Below, piece by piece: positions 44,583 to 56,487 of a DNA stretch of 64,000 nt. Position 1 is the stretch's first letter, and each line of letters starts with the position of its first letter. The notes below the pieces were generated by a model. That model was not told the DNA's origin. It did not search any database and worked only from the letters and a program-made list of their open reading frames with translations. Source of the DNA: Akebia trifoliata (taxonomy: Eukaryota > Streptophyta > Magnoliopsida > Ranunculales > Lardizabalaceae); the NCBI GenBank assembly GCA_017979445.1, contig CM030706.1:27006493-27070492 (forward strand), written 5' to 3'. The translations under genes were made by a program, and so were the position numbers.

Positions 44583-46554
44583 TGCCATTAGGGGTGCACA
44601 TTGGATTAGGCCAGACCAAACCGAACCCAGGTGATTAGGGTTACTTTTGTTTGGTTTTGGAGACAATCAATTCAGTTCTAGGTTGAAAAGTTGAAGAACC
44701 GATTGATTTGGTTTGGTTTTCGATTCATAGGTATCCTAGAACCGAAATAATATTTATAATATAAATATAATCTATTTATATAACATTTTAATATAAGTAA
44801 TTAATAGGAGAAATCTCTTAGATAGTTATCAGGGCCTAGAAAGTTGTTTTTAGGGCCTTATTTACAGAGACTTTAAGGTTGAATAATATATAAAATCTCC
44901 TAAATAAACATAATATGTTGATAGTTCATAATTATTATTATTTTTGAATAAATTGTGTATTTTTGGACTAATTATGATTATTTATGTGTAATAGGTTAAA
45001 GTCACGAGAGTAGAAAAGGATGAAGCAAGATAATTAAAGATGCATATTATAATCAAAACTCAAGACAAGATCACGGACCGAAGACCAAAGTCAATGGGCT
45101 CATAAGCATCATGACATAGTGAACACCTTGGGCGACGAGGTGACATCAACGAACATCATCTCGAGGTTCATACAATGTTGAGGTTGCATGATTTCTAACG
45201 TAGCAAGTTAGGTTTCAAAGTCGTTGTAAAACACGACAATGCTCTGAATTCTAAAGGAATCCTAATCTGGCCTCTATAAATAAAAGACTAGACAAAGCTT
45301 AAAGATATCTCTCTTCTCTTAATTCTCATATATTTTTCTAGTTTTTAGGTTTACTTTCTGTTCAAGCTTTGTAAGCAAAAAGAGTATTCTGCTAGATTCA
45401 AGCCAAGATTAATAAAAGATTATCACTTTTTCTTCCCTATTCTCCTCTCTCTTTTATTTTTGTTTATTTTTATTATTCTTGCTATAATCTATGGTTAGAC
45501 TTCCATTAGATAAGTCGATGAAGCCTAAACAAGATCATCTCAGATAATTATTTATTTCAATCATGCTTCAATGTTTTATTGTGAAAATAATTTCTTAAGT
45601 AGTGATCATTGGATAGAATGTTATTCTCATGATTTTGATAGTTTAATTTTAGTTCAGTTCAAGTTAAACTATATTTTGTTAGAGATCCGATATTTCACCT
45701 TTAATTTCGTCTTATTAAATATTATCACAGGAGCTTTGTTAATTGGATCAAGATAAAAAGTAAATAAATAAATTAATATGGTGACTTATTTTGGTAGATT
45801 TGACTGATCTAATTCTTTATATTGTTATTTCTACTCTTGTTTATCTTAGGATATTCTTAATTCAGTTTCCTTTAATATTTTTAAAATCGTAATTGTTTTA
45901 AGTCAAAAGAAAATTTGCTAGATCAATGTTGTCTCTATGGATTGACTCTTGCTTGTCAAGATTTTATATATTTTTGTTCTCTTATTTTTATTGATAATCT
46001 ACACCAAATAGACAGAAATAATGATGGACACTCCACTGTCTCAATTAGTATATCCTGGATTTACACCACCCCATTATATGCTTAAGTTATATTTTATTCC
46101 TTTCATGGATATTTCTAGAATTCTAATTATACATTTTCTCTAAATACCATTGAACGGCTGCACAAAATTCATGACCATATATCCAAATAATTAGGATAAG
46201 ACATCATTATCTTCTATTGACGATGATGATTTGCAATTGGACAACATCAATTTGACTTGCATAACCATCTTTTTTGTCATTTTAGGTTGTTGGAAGCCAG
46301 AAAGTACATAAGATTTTATCCTTGAAGTGGAAGACAAATCAGAAGTGAACCAAATGTGTGGTCCTGTGAAATTTTATTAATGCACTTGAAGCTCATCATT
46401 AGGAATACATAATTTGGTGATCCGAGAACCGAATTGAACCAAACCGAGCTAAGGCCAGTTTGAATTGGTTCGGTTCGATTTAGGTTCAAGATTTGTAAAA
46501 CCGACCAAGTTCGATTCCAATACTTCACCTAACCTGAACCGTGTGCACCATTGC
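44583..46554. mobile_element. Probable non-autonomous hAT-like element, about 2 kb
   Basis: The left side reads GCCATTAGGGGTGCACATTG. The complement of the right side is GCAATGGTGCACACGG. Subterminal AACCGAA / TTCGGTT words occur at both ends. Outside lie TCACCACT (44575-44582) and TCATCACT (46555-46562), which match at 7 of 8. The interior shows no transposase. A TATAAATA and AATAAA arrangement near 45275-45415 suggests a nested LTR, which I could not delimit. Confidence 0.5.
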
Positions 46555-46562
46555 TCATCACT

Positions 46563-47224
46563 ACTCTGTTACCGTATGTGACAGTCCATATTCCAAGTGT
46601 GATCAAGTCTAACTTTTACTAAGTTTATTTTATTAGAGCCTAATTTTCATTTTCCATATTAATTAACTAATTAAATGGTTTCTTAGATGCAATCCTCCCT
46701 TTCTTTTTGTCGGCTTTAAGTGTGGTTTTAGATGTTGTTGTCGATTATTGAAATCAAGGTCTTAAGTTTATTTGTTGTCTTTATTGTTTAGGTTATAATA
46801 TGATTCGTCACGTGCATCTCAGATGTTTGGTGTCGTTTAACTTCACACACTTTTTTGTTGTCTTAGCGATAGAATCATATTGGTGGCTTTCATGTTTTTT
46901 TTTTATTATTGTATTTTGTTTGCATCACCATTTGGATCTTTTTCGGATCACAACATTTGGGTCTAAATCCGATCCAATAACACATTTGATTGTATCCTTA
47001 TTAGATCCCTAATCATCAATTCAAACCTTCAATTGAATCAAGTTAGGCTATGGTTTAGGAGGATCCTTTGACAGGTTCTAGGGTGGGAAACCCAAAGAGT
47101 AAAACACAGTATTCTTATTTATCTTTATTTAAATATTTTAATTTTTAAAATAACCATTTTTATCATCAAAATAATTTGAATAAGAGTTAGGATCCATAAG
47201 GTTTCTATTTATATAATAAAGGAT
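46563..47224. other. Unassigned intergenic DNA
   Basis: The 70-codon ORF at 46800-47012 has no recognised domain. Confidence 0.4.
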
Positions 47225-47340
47225 AGGTGTCCACATGGCACGTTTTTGTTGGAGTTTAAAAATACCTATTACTCTTAACCCAATTGTACATGCAGCCCGA
47301 TGTGTTTGAACTCCAACAAAAATATGCCATGTAGACACTT
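47225..47340. mobile_element. Small MITE (116 bp)
   Basis: The arms AGGTGTCCACATGGCACGTT and the complement of AATATGCCATGTAGACACTT, then TTTTGTTGGAGTTTAAA against TTTGAACTCCAACAAAA, form an inverted repeat of about 35 bp with a short loop. No clear TSD. Confidence 0.6.
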
Positions 47341-48599
47341 AACGTTGTTATAAGAATGGGAGACCGTTCTGGATCACGATTCTTTGACTAATGTGACTCA
47401 AAAAAATCCACTCAACTAGCAGAATGTGCACGTAACCATTTTTTTATGTATCCCGAGAAAATAAATCTATGATTATGTGCACGGTCCACGTCAGTTGCTG
47501 TATTTATGTTTTTCTTTTCTTTTCTTTTTTTTAATCTTATAATTATTACAAAATGGTGCTAAATCAATTTTTTTTTCTTAAATAAATCTCTAGACTGTTT
47601 TCATAATGAGTATGTCTTTCTCTATTCTTCATTTGTCATAACTAATTGTGGGAATGAACGCCAAAGGTATCCAATATAAGAAATGATATTTTGGGTACTT
47701 TGAATTTATTTCACCCCGCTACATTTCCATCAAATTTGGAAACACCTCCTTGAAGTGCCATGTGTAATCCAAAGAGGAGAGTTCCTTCCAAATTTTGAAG
47801 AGGGCCGCCCCTACAAAGTTTTTTTCCGTGGATAATTGATTTGGATGAGAAATTGAAATCTATGTAAAGTGCATAATCATAAGAAATGTTTAAAACCTCA
47901 ACTCAAGTAATGTTTTGGTTGGGAGAAAAAATTATCAATATCTCCATCGAAATATTCCAAGACAATTTGAAACATTAGATGTCTTGACGTCTATGTTTTT
48001 TTCTTTTTCAGCCTCAACTATATTGAACTATCTCTACCAACAACATAAATTTGAAAATCACATTTTTCAAAAGAAAATCATTTCTTGTCATTTTATATGG
48101 GATTTACACAGACACCTGAGGTATTTAAAGGAAAAAATTTTAAAGGACCTGACAAGGATTCCTTTCTACCCTAAGTTTTGGACGACATCTTGATAATTCA
48201 TTTACTTTTTAATTGTCAAGCTCACAATTTATTATTGTCGAGCTCAATATGTTTTATTATTAAATTTGATAATTTTTAAAAAATATTGAGTTCGATAATA
48301 AAAATTGGTGATCTGAAATCATATTTTAATTCAGATATATTTAATGAAATCAAATCGATCAAATGCGAGTTTAAATCACTCCGATTTTAAATAAAATCCA
48401 TACCATTTTAAGTCTTAGGGGTATATATGTAATAAATAACAAATGTAAGTATGGCCAGTGTAGACTCATTCATAACCTGCCTTATTATGGATAAACAAAA
48501 AGAAAAAGTCGCGATCCAGAATAAGGTGTCTTGACATCATTCATCATTCATTAAATAACGTTTTGCGGACGAGAGTCATTTTCCCATCTTTCATCCTTT
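47341..48599. other. Upstream region of the MATE gene
   Basis: Contains a partial copy of the foldback family at about 48130-48310 (GTCAAGCTCACAATTTATTA, then TTGTCGAGCTC). The ORF at 47915-48193 is unsupported. The promoter of the MATE gene should be here, but I cannot assign a TATA box or start site with confidence. Confidence 0.4.
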
Positions 48600-48945
48600 T
48601 TCATTTATCTCTTGTGAGTAGAAGCAAAGAATAAGAAAAAGATGAACAACACTAGTGAAGAACAGAAACGAAGTCTTCTAATTCATCAAATCTCTGAAGA
48701 AAATGGTTCTGATTGTTTGGGTGATGAAGAGAGAAGGATTGAAAAGGGTGTGAGGAGAAGAAAACAGATTTTTGAAGAAGTTAAGAAACAGTTATGGTTA
48801 GCTGTGCCTCTTATAACAGTAAATCTTTTACAATATTGTTTGCAAGTGATCTCAGTGATGTATGTAGGTCATCTTGGAGAATTACCCCTCTCTGGTGCTT
48901 CCATGGCTACTTCTTTTTGCAACTGTTACTGGTTTTAGCTTGTTG

Positions 48946-50209
48946 GTATGTTGGATTTCTCTTATTTTTCTTGCTTTTATCATTTTTAGATAATTTATAT
49001 TTCCACACCATATTTTTCTTATAACACACCAATCATTGCTCTCTCTAGTCTCTCCTCCCTCCATGGCCACTTATTTTTTTTCAACTTTTTGGTATGTTGG
49101 TTCCTTTTGTATAGATTTCCCACATCAAACACCAATTTATAAAATTAAATATTACATACATGCCAAATATCTCTCTCAATCCTCTCTCTGGTACTTCCAT
49201 GACCACTTTTTTTTTTTTTTTTTTCAACTGTGAGTTCTTGCTATTTTGGGTCTCTCTTATTTTTCTTTGTATAGAGATTTCCTTCTTTAAAATTTGGTTT
49301 TTACCCTTTTAGAGAAATTTTATTGGCAGACCAAATTTTCTTCGTAACACACCAATCAGTGTTACATCTCTCTAATGCTTCCAAGGCCACTTCTTTTTGC
49401 AACTGTGAGTAGTTTCAGCTGGTTCGTATGATGGGTCTCTCTTCTTCTTCTTTCTTTTTTTCTATTTTTCTATATTATATATATTTTTTTACACTTAGTT
49501 TTAGCATATTTTTTTAGGGAACTTATATTACCTCACCATTTTTTTACTTACAACACACTGATCGATGCAACTCGTTGGTTTGTTGGGTTCCTCTGTTTTT
49601 TTTTTTTTTTTCTTTAGTAGATTTGTCTAGACTTCATTTTATTATTTTTTTAATAAATGTTGACTCACCAAACAAGTGTATATCAATAATCACAAACCAA
49701 ACAAATACATCTATCAAGTGCTTTCATGGCCACTACTTTTTGCAACTATGACTGGCTTCAGCTTCATGGTATGGTGGGTTTGTTTTTTTTCTTCATTTTT
49801 TATATAGATTTGTCTACACATATTTTTACCATTTTTCAATGATGGGTTTCTTGGGTGAAAAATCAAGGGTTTTGGAGTTTTTTTCTTGACTCGGTGCATT
49901 TTCAGCCTAATCCGGCCGAGTTTCCATGTTGAGTTGTACGAGTTTTGAGTTGACTAGCTGAGTTGATTCCAACTAGTTTTGTGACTGAGTCACCTCGAAA
50001 ATCAATCGGGTCAAGTAGCAAGTCGTTCAACCAGTTTTAAAAGAGAGCTGCTATTGGCACCCAAACTTTTACTTATTACACCCCAATTAAAATAAACAAA
50101 AAAATAAGTTAATGACTTAGAATAAGCTCTTCTAATTTATCTTGTGGAATGGAACTCTTAAATTGGTAATAAAAATCTTAATTACTTAAACCTTTTGTTT
50201 TGACACTAG
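48946..50209 (+). repeat. MATE intron 1: decayed tandem copies of the exon 1 3' edge
   Basis: The exon edge (CTTCCATGGCTACTTCTTTT, then TGCAACTGTTACTGGTTTTAGC and a GTATG donor) recurs at about 49056-49105 (CCATGGCCACTT, GGTATGTTGG), 49184-49262 (CTTCCATGACCACTTT), 49368-49445 (CTTCCAAGGCCACTTCTTTT, TGCAACTGTGAG), 49554-49605 (partial) and 49706-49785 (CTTTCATGGCCACTACTTTT, TGCAACTATGACTGG, CATGGTATGG). Spacing is about 140-180 bp. An upstream ACACACCAATCA phrase is shared too. A MITE fragment lies at 50057-50150 (GGCACCCAAACTTTTACTTA). Confidence 0.8.
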
Positions 50210-52598
50210 ATGGGAATGGGAAGCGCATTGGATACCTTATGTGGTCAGTCCTATGGTGCAAAACAATACTATATGCTCGGCATACATATGCAGAGGGCCA
50301 TGTTTGTTCTTTCACTCGTTAGTATTCCTCTCGCGTTCATTTGGGCCTACACCGGTCCCATTCTCGTGGCAGTTGGGCAAGATCCAGCTATATCAGCAGA
50401 AGCTGGACGCTATGCTCTTTACATGATTCCATGCCTTTTCGCCTATGGTCTCCTTCAATGTCATGTTAGATTTTTACAAACCCAAAACATCGTCTTTCCA
50501 ATGATGATAAGCTCGGGAATTACTACTTTACTACATTTACTCGTGTGTTGGATTATGGTGTTCAAATCTGGACTTGGTAATCGAGGTGCTGCATTGGCAA
50601 ATTCCTTCTCCTATTGGGTCAATGTGTTATTGTTGGCACTTTATGTCAAATTCTCTCCTACTTGCAAAGAAACTTGGACTGGATTTTCGAAGGAGGCTTT
50701 ACATGATGTTTTGAACTTTATAAGACTTGCCATCCCTTCAGCTATCATGGTCTGGTAATGCTGCCCAACTATTCTCTTTCCATGCCTTTTCGCCTATGGT
50801 CTCCTTCAATAATTAAGTTGCATACATGATCTAAAAGCTTTTAATATATTGATTATGAGTTGATAATTATATGATTTGGAACAGCTTGGAAATGTGGTCA
50901 TTTGAATTGATGGTTCTCTTATCGGGTTTTCTTCCTAATCCAGAGCTAGAAACATCGGTGTTGTCAGTCAGGTTAGCATTATGTTCATATCTTATCAATA
51001 TTTTTGTTATAATTTCTTGAATGAGAGCAAGTGATAGACTTCAGATCAGGTTTCATCACCTTCATATAAATGTACATATGTATGAATGTAGCCAACAACA
51101 TTTTTTGACTCGGAAGATATAATAATGGGTGTTTTACCAAACAGGACGAGTAGGAAGCCAAGATTTCATTGTCACTCGCATTATCAAAATATTTAATTTA
51201 TAGGTTTGGTAATTGAATTCTTTTACCAAGCAAGCTACATGTTGTACTCGCATTTAATTAAACTAGAAGGTGGCATGTACAAACGCACATGTATCAGAAT
51301 GACTTATTTGTTATTTGAAGTATTAATTCAAGGGTTCTTGAAGATTACATAGTAAAAGGGATATTTTTGTAATTTTGAAATCTAACTACGTGATTATAGG
51401 GTCAAGGAATTGCAATTTTCTTTGATTTTGACCAAAATGACTTTGATTTTATTAAATTTAAATGTAAAGGTGGGGCATTTAAGTGATCCAAATTTTGGTG
51501 CCGAACAACCATATCTACTCCCCCTTCTCTCATTATAATGGTAAAGATTTACTTTTATAAGGCCTTTAACTTCAAACAAATGATCATAAAAAATGGTATA
51601 AATTATAAAATATATTTAAACAAATGCAAGATCATTAGGTACCTCTGTTTGTTATATAAAAGTTCCATTGTGGCACAGTAACTTTGGCTTTTTGCGTGTC
51701 CTGTTCTGAACTTTCTCCACCATAATATATGATTCTAGAATTGTTCATTTCTCTTCTATAATTTCATCATTTCCTATGTAAAATTAGCATTTAATAGTTC
51801 ATTAATCACTAAACATTTATGTCCCTAGCCTTAACACAGCTGCGATGGTATGGATGATCCCGTTTGGACTCAGTGGAGCCATAAGGTCAGTTTAGCTAAA
51901 TGGATGGTAAACCCTTTCCTCAATGATATTTCATAAAACATTTGATGATTTTTGACAATTTTCTTTCACAGCACAAGAGTTTCAAATGAGTTGGGTGCGG
52001 GGCATCCACAAGCTGCACGTTTAGCTGTGTGGGTTGTGTTATTCATAGTGATTACTGAGGGCACATTGATAGGCTTAACCATGGTCTTGGTACGTCGTAT
52101 TTGGGGTTATGCTTATAGTAACGAAGAAGAAGTCGTAAGCTATTTAGCAAAAATGATACCACTCCTCGCAATCTCCAACTTCTTGGATGGAACCCAATCT
52201 GTTCTGTCAGGTTTGTACTTATTTTTAGTAGACTATTGTGCCGACATCGGGAGAATGAATTCATTTTGAGATCAGATTTTCCAAAATTAATACTAAATCT
52301 ATCTTTTAATAAACATTATCATGATGAGTCCTATTTAAGCGAATAGGAATAGGTTTCAATTTCAAATGATTATAAATCTATCCTTACTTAGGATGGTTAT
52401 CGGATCAACTGCATCATATATTAGAGTTACTAATCAATGGGTACTTAAATGATGTTCAACAAAAAATCTTTTGTCATTCATAACCAAGTTACTTTGGCAG
52501 ATAGATTTCCAAAGTCTCATAGTACCATATAGGCAAATGGGTTAAGTAATGCGAAATCTTTCAAATAGAGATTGAAACGTTATAGATCTGTCACTGGT

Positions 52599-52960
52599 CA
52601 TGGTTTCAAATCTCGGTTTGATGTATCGTCTCGTCCATGGATGAGACTGAGTTGTCTCCGACAAGATAAACTAACTCATTTTACAATTATTTACTCATGT
52701 ATATTTAAAATAAAATTAAGTTGATTAGAATATATTCAATCATAAAATCATATTCTATTTAGATAATATGTATTTGAATTATAAAAAATTAATTATTTTG
52801 TAGTAAAATGTGCAAAATCCTGATTGACTCGACCAAGTCATCTTGTTTTTCTCGTGAGATTCGGCACAGCAGAGACACCTTGTCTATCCTTCTCATTCAC
52901 GGACGATACCAAGATGAATCGGGCAAGTCATCTCGGTATCGGACGAGATTTAAAACCTTG
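52599..52960. mobile_element. MITE in MATE intron 5
   Basis: Left end CATGGTTTCAAATCTCGG; the complement of the right end is CAAGGTTTTAAATCTCGTCC. Flanks TCACTGGT (52591-52598) and TCACTGCT (52961-52968) match at 7 of 8, as for hAT-type insertions. The ORFs 52808-52999 and 52824-53009 are within it and not genes. Confidence 0.75.
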
Positions 52961-53538
52961 TCACTGCTTAAAAGAGTTACAAAATCAAGTTCATTATAGT
53001 ATTTATTGAATGGGTCTTTCTTAACTGATGTTCAGGAGTTGCTAGAGGATGTGGTTGGCAGAAGATTGGTGCCTTTGTCAATCTAGGAGCTTATTACCTT
53101 GTAGGCATTCCATGTGCTATTGTTTTTGCTTTTGTCCTCCACATAGGAGGAATGGTGAGTTTTTGTCTCCTCCTTTTATCTTTGTCTAGCTTATATTATT
53201 GTATCTACTTTTATCGTCGCAAATAAGATGATACTAATACATAGTTTTGTATTGACAATGTGGTTTAATAGGGACTTTGGTCAGGGATCATATGTGCATT
53301 GATCGTGCAAGTGTCGTCTCTTTTAATCATAACTCTTCGCACTAATTGGGAGAAAGAAGTAAAGCATATTTTCGCCTCTTTTTTCAATCCTATTATTTGA
53401 AATCTTTGGGATAAGGCTTTGTTCTAATATTTTCAACTCTTGTCGGTCACATCTAATTGTCGCTCATTTGTTTTTCAGGCTAGCAAGGCTACCGACAGAG
53501 TCTACAATGCCATCATCCCTATTGATATGGCATCATGA

Positions 53539-54240
53539 AGTTGATTTGTCACTACTTTGATTTGAGATTAATCTTTTTGTGATAAATCTCTAAAGCAGAG
53601 GCAGTCGAGATTTTATACAGGTCGTAAAATAAAAATTTTTCTTAGTAAGATATAGGGCGATGGAATTTTGTGAATTTTTTTTTCACAGTACATAGTGAAA
53701 TACATTATCCTCACCGAAGTCTAATATCCTAAAAATTTGGAGTTGGCTGAAGGAATAACTTTCCTCCAAATTTTTCTATCTGAATTTGCTCTTTTTAAGT
53801 TCAATTGTCTTCAAATGTGCTTATTACAGCTTAGGCCGCCTTTGAAATATTGAGAGCTCTAGCTTGCATTGTAAATCTATAGAAATTTGAGTCAAGTTTG
53901 AGAGAGTAAAATCAAGTTTCTTTTTAAAAATGGTACATATTAAACATTCTAGAGGTCATTAAGCAACTAATCAATCAACTTTGGTGGCATCGGACCAAGG
54001 CAACTATTTTGCTAGTTGACTTGTTACCCATCGAAATTGAACCACTTTCAGATGATTCATATGGGTATGGTAAGTAGCACTACTATTAAGGATACAACAT
54101 TTGTGTGATTCATGATTATAACCGACTACGAAGACTTAATAATCTATATATAAACCCAAAGATGATTATCATACTTGATTTCCATTTTATTTAAAAATTT
54201 GTACCACTCAATGGTTCAAAACTCAAAACCTACCAGTCGA
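53539..54240 (+). other. 3' flank and probable 3' UTR of the MATE gene
   Basis: AT-rich sequence following the TGA at 53536-53538. AATAAA-like words are present (for example AAATAAAAA near 53627), but a unique poly(A) site cannot be chosen. Confidence 0.4.
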
Positions 54241-54798
54241 TAGGGCTGCATCCTGGGTGGGTTGGAGGGTCAACCTCAACTCAACTCAATCATCGGGTTA
54301 GAGCTTAGTAATCCAAACTCAACCCGAGATTAAGCTTCTAAAATCGGGTTGAGCTCAGGTTATCCCAAGTTAGGTAATTTTGGGTGGGTTGGGCTCATTG
54401 AGCAAGTCTAATTTCATTTTGATCAACACATAAATTTTATTTTATAATATAAAAAATAAATACAATATAATATATAAAATAAAATAAAATCACAAGTAAA
54501 TAAATTTGCAGACAACCTCCAAATCTAGTAATTTTTATATTATAATTTTTTTCCTTAATTTTACAAATATATTTAGGAAGAGAAAATTAATATTTTTAAG
54601 AATAAATAAATAAAAATATTCATATGTAAATATATAGCATTGGATTCAGGTTGAGTCAGGTTGCCCGGAGCCTCAACTCGAATTGAATTCGAGTTGAGAT
54701 TTCCTAACCCGGACTCAACTCATTTTTCATATAACTCAACCCAAGCTCGCCCATCAATTAGGTCGAGTTCAGGTTATCCCGCCCAAGTTGCATCCCTA
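54241..54798. mobile_element. hAT-like MITE
   Basis: Left end TAGGGCTGCATCCTGGGTGG; the complement of the right end is TAGGGATGCAACTTGGGCGG. Flanks CCAGTCGA (54233-54240) and CCAGTCAT (54799-54806) match at 6 of 8. The interior repeats CTCAACTC / GGGTTGAG words in both orientations. The terminal type matches the MITEs at 1130 and 20695. Confidence 0.75.
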
Positions 54799-54806
54799 CC
54801 AGTCAT

Positions 54807-55905
54807 TCACTTGATTGACTTATCATGTCAATTCCAATTGGTCCAATAGTCAGATCAAAGTAGTCCTAAACATCACTTCTCAAAACCAAATGTCTTCTTC
54901 TTCTATGTCATATTCAATATCTTGGTAATTTTTTTTCTTTATCTAGACTTCAATTCCATCAATTGAGCCTTAAAAAATTTTACTTTCTTCTTCAATCTTA
55001 AGATTCTATCTACTATTCAACGTTCAAACCTTACGAGCACAATAGGATTTTGAAGTAGAAAATGATAAAATTTTGGATGGAAAATCAAGATCTTCAATCT
55101 TAAGAATCTATTTACTTAACCATCGCAAATTAATTTTACCATCTTTTTCAATTTTAAGGTTTTATCTTCTTCGACCTTCAAATGTTATGTGCCAAATTTC
55201 CTTTGGGTATGTGTTTGTGTAGAGAGTCAATGGGTTATGATGTATTCTAGTACATTAGTTAAGTTGTTAGGTAGTTATTTAAGATGGAGTTTTGTAGGTA
55301 TTGTTACTAGTTATAGTTTGTGGTGGAGTTGTGCCATGTTATGGGGGTGTTGCTTAAGTGTGGGTGGTTGATAATTGTAGGAGGTTATGATGTACGGTGT
55401 ATTTAAAATTCTACTAAGAATGGATGGATAAATTTTTTTCTTTTTGTGGTGAAGAGGTTGGTTATTCTCAAAGTAATTGTTATCTTTTTCAAAATTGCTA
55501 GAGGACAGAAAATGTGTAACATTGGTGTGGAGGCTTTTTCAAGCTTCCACTCCTCGATATTGAATTTATACGATCTTAATCAAGAAACTTTCTCCAATTC
55601 TTCACGAATTCAGAAAGGTTGAAGGAAAGAAGGTAGAAGGAAGAGGCCCAGGTATGGTGCTTGCTAAAGAACCTCCGAAGATTTAATTAATAATATATAT
55701 AGGATGTTCAAGAAAAAAAAGAATTGAGATGAGGAAGAAGATGATTAATGAAATATGCAAAGGAGATTGTTTAGAGAATTGATTTCACTAACTTTTTTTC
55801 AACCCCTTCCTTGTTTTTTATAGAGGATTTTGTCATCTAAATTCTAAGACATGTGTCATTACATAATTGATTCAAGTGTTATGTCATGTGGGGCATGAGT
55901 TGGAT
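54807..55905. other. Unassigned DNA up to the gap
   Basis: The 60-codon ORF at 55189-55371 has no domain and skewed composition. No repeat terminus is recognised. Confidence 0.4.
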
Positions 55906-56005
55906 NNNNNNNNNNNNNNNNNNNNNNNNNNNNNNNNNNNNNNNNNNNNNNNNNNNNNNNNNNNNNNNNNNNNNNNNNNNNNNNNNNNNNNNNNNNNNNN
56001 NNNNN
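55906..56005. other. Assembly gap of exactly 100 N
   Basis: A run of 100 N is a conventional placeholder for a gap of unknown length. The sequence right after it starts the second copy of the 9928-17930 segment. Confidence 0.99.
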
Positions 56006-56487
56006 GAAGCTAGAATCTTAAGGCTGAAGACAATCCTAGGAGTTTTCATAAGCAAGCTGTTAACCTTTGGAGTAAACCATCTTTGATTTATTCAATCTTC
56101 CTTCAATCCATCGTCATTAAAGTTTAATCTATAGTAAAAATCCTTGAATTTTTCCCTAAAAATCTATTCGAATACTTCTGAATTTAAAACTCCTATCTTG
56201 TTATTGAGGTTTGATGGTTTAAGATGATAGAATTTTAATAAGGTTCAAGTTGACTTGCTTTAGGAAGAAAATCAAAGTTCCTGATTGAGGTTGAAAATAA
56301 AGGCATTTAAATACTTTGACGTTACTCAATTGTAAAACCATGGTCAAGGGGGATATGTCATTAGTTTTAAAACACTAGTGGGGGTATGCTTAATATGGAG
56401 CAAAACGTGGAGGAGGATGTCTAAATCCCCTTGAAAATACTAACAATCACTTGTACAATATATGGGATCAACTTCAAATCCAATAGA

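Larger units (their letters stand above)
48642..53538 (+). pseudogene. MATE (DTX) efflux transporter gene, eight exons, +1 frameshift in exon 1
   Basis: Exons with GT-AG borders: 48642-48945, 50210-50754, 50885-50971, 51829-51885, 51972-52210, 53036-53154, 53272-53358, 53479-53538. MATE proteins export organic compounds or metals across the plasma or vacuolar membrane by H+ or Na+ antiport, with 12 membrane helices. Visible landmarks are LPLSGASMATSF, MGMGSALDTLCGQSYGAKQY, NRGAALANSFSYWVNVLLL, a CLEMWSFELMVLLSG junction, TRVSNELGAGHPQAARLAV and [20 protein letters not shown]. The start ATG at 48642 gives the usual hydrophilic N-terminus. A run of five T at 48914-48918 puts exon 1 out of frame, with TAG at 48936-48938. 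With four T the spliced length would be exactly divisible by three and predict about 498 residues, normal for the family. Exons 2-8 are free of stops and could give about 397 residues from the exon 2 ATG. So it is either a recent pseudogene, a consensus error, or expressed as a shorter form. Confidence 0.85.

Noticed and set aside
48882..49070. Minus-strand ORF over MATE exon 1 and intron 1
   Set aside because: Antisense shadow of the MATE gene and its repeated exon edge.
55189..55371. ORF of 60 codons rich in Cys, Trp and Val
   Set aside because: Short, no domain, no splice or promoter context; probably chance in GT-rich DNA.
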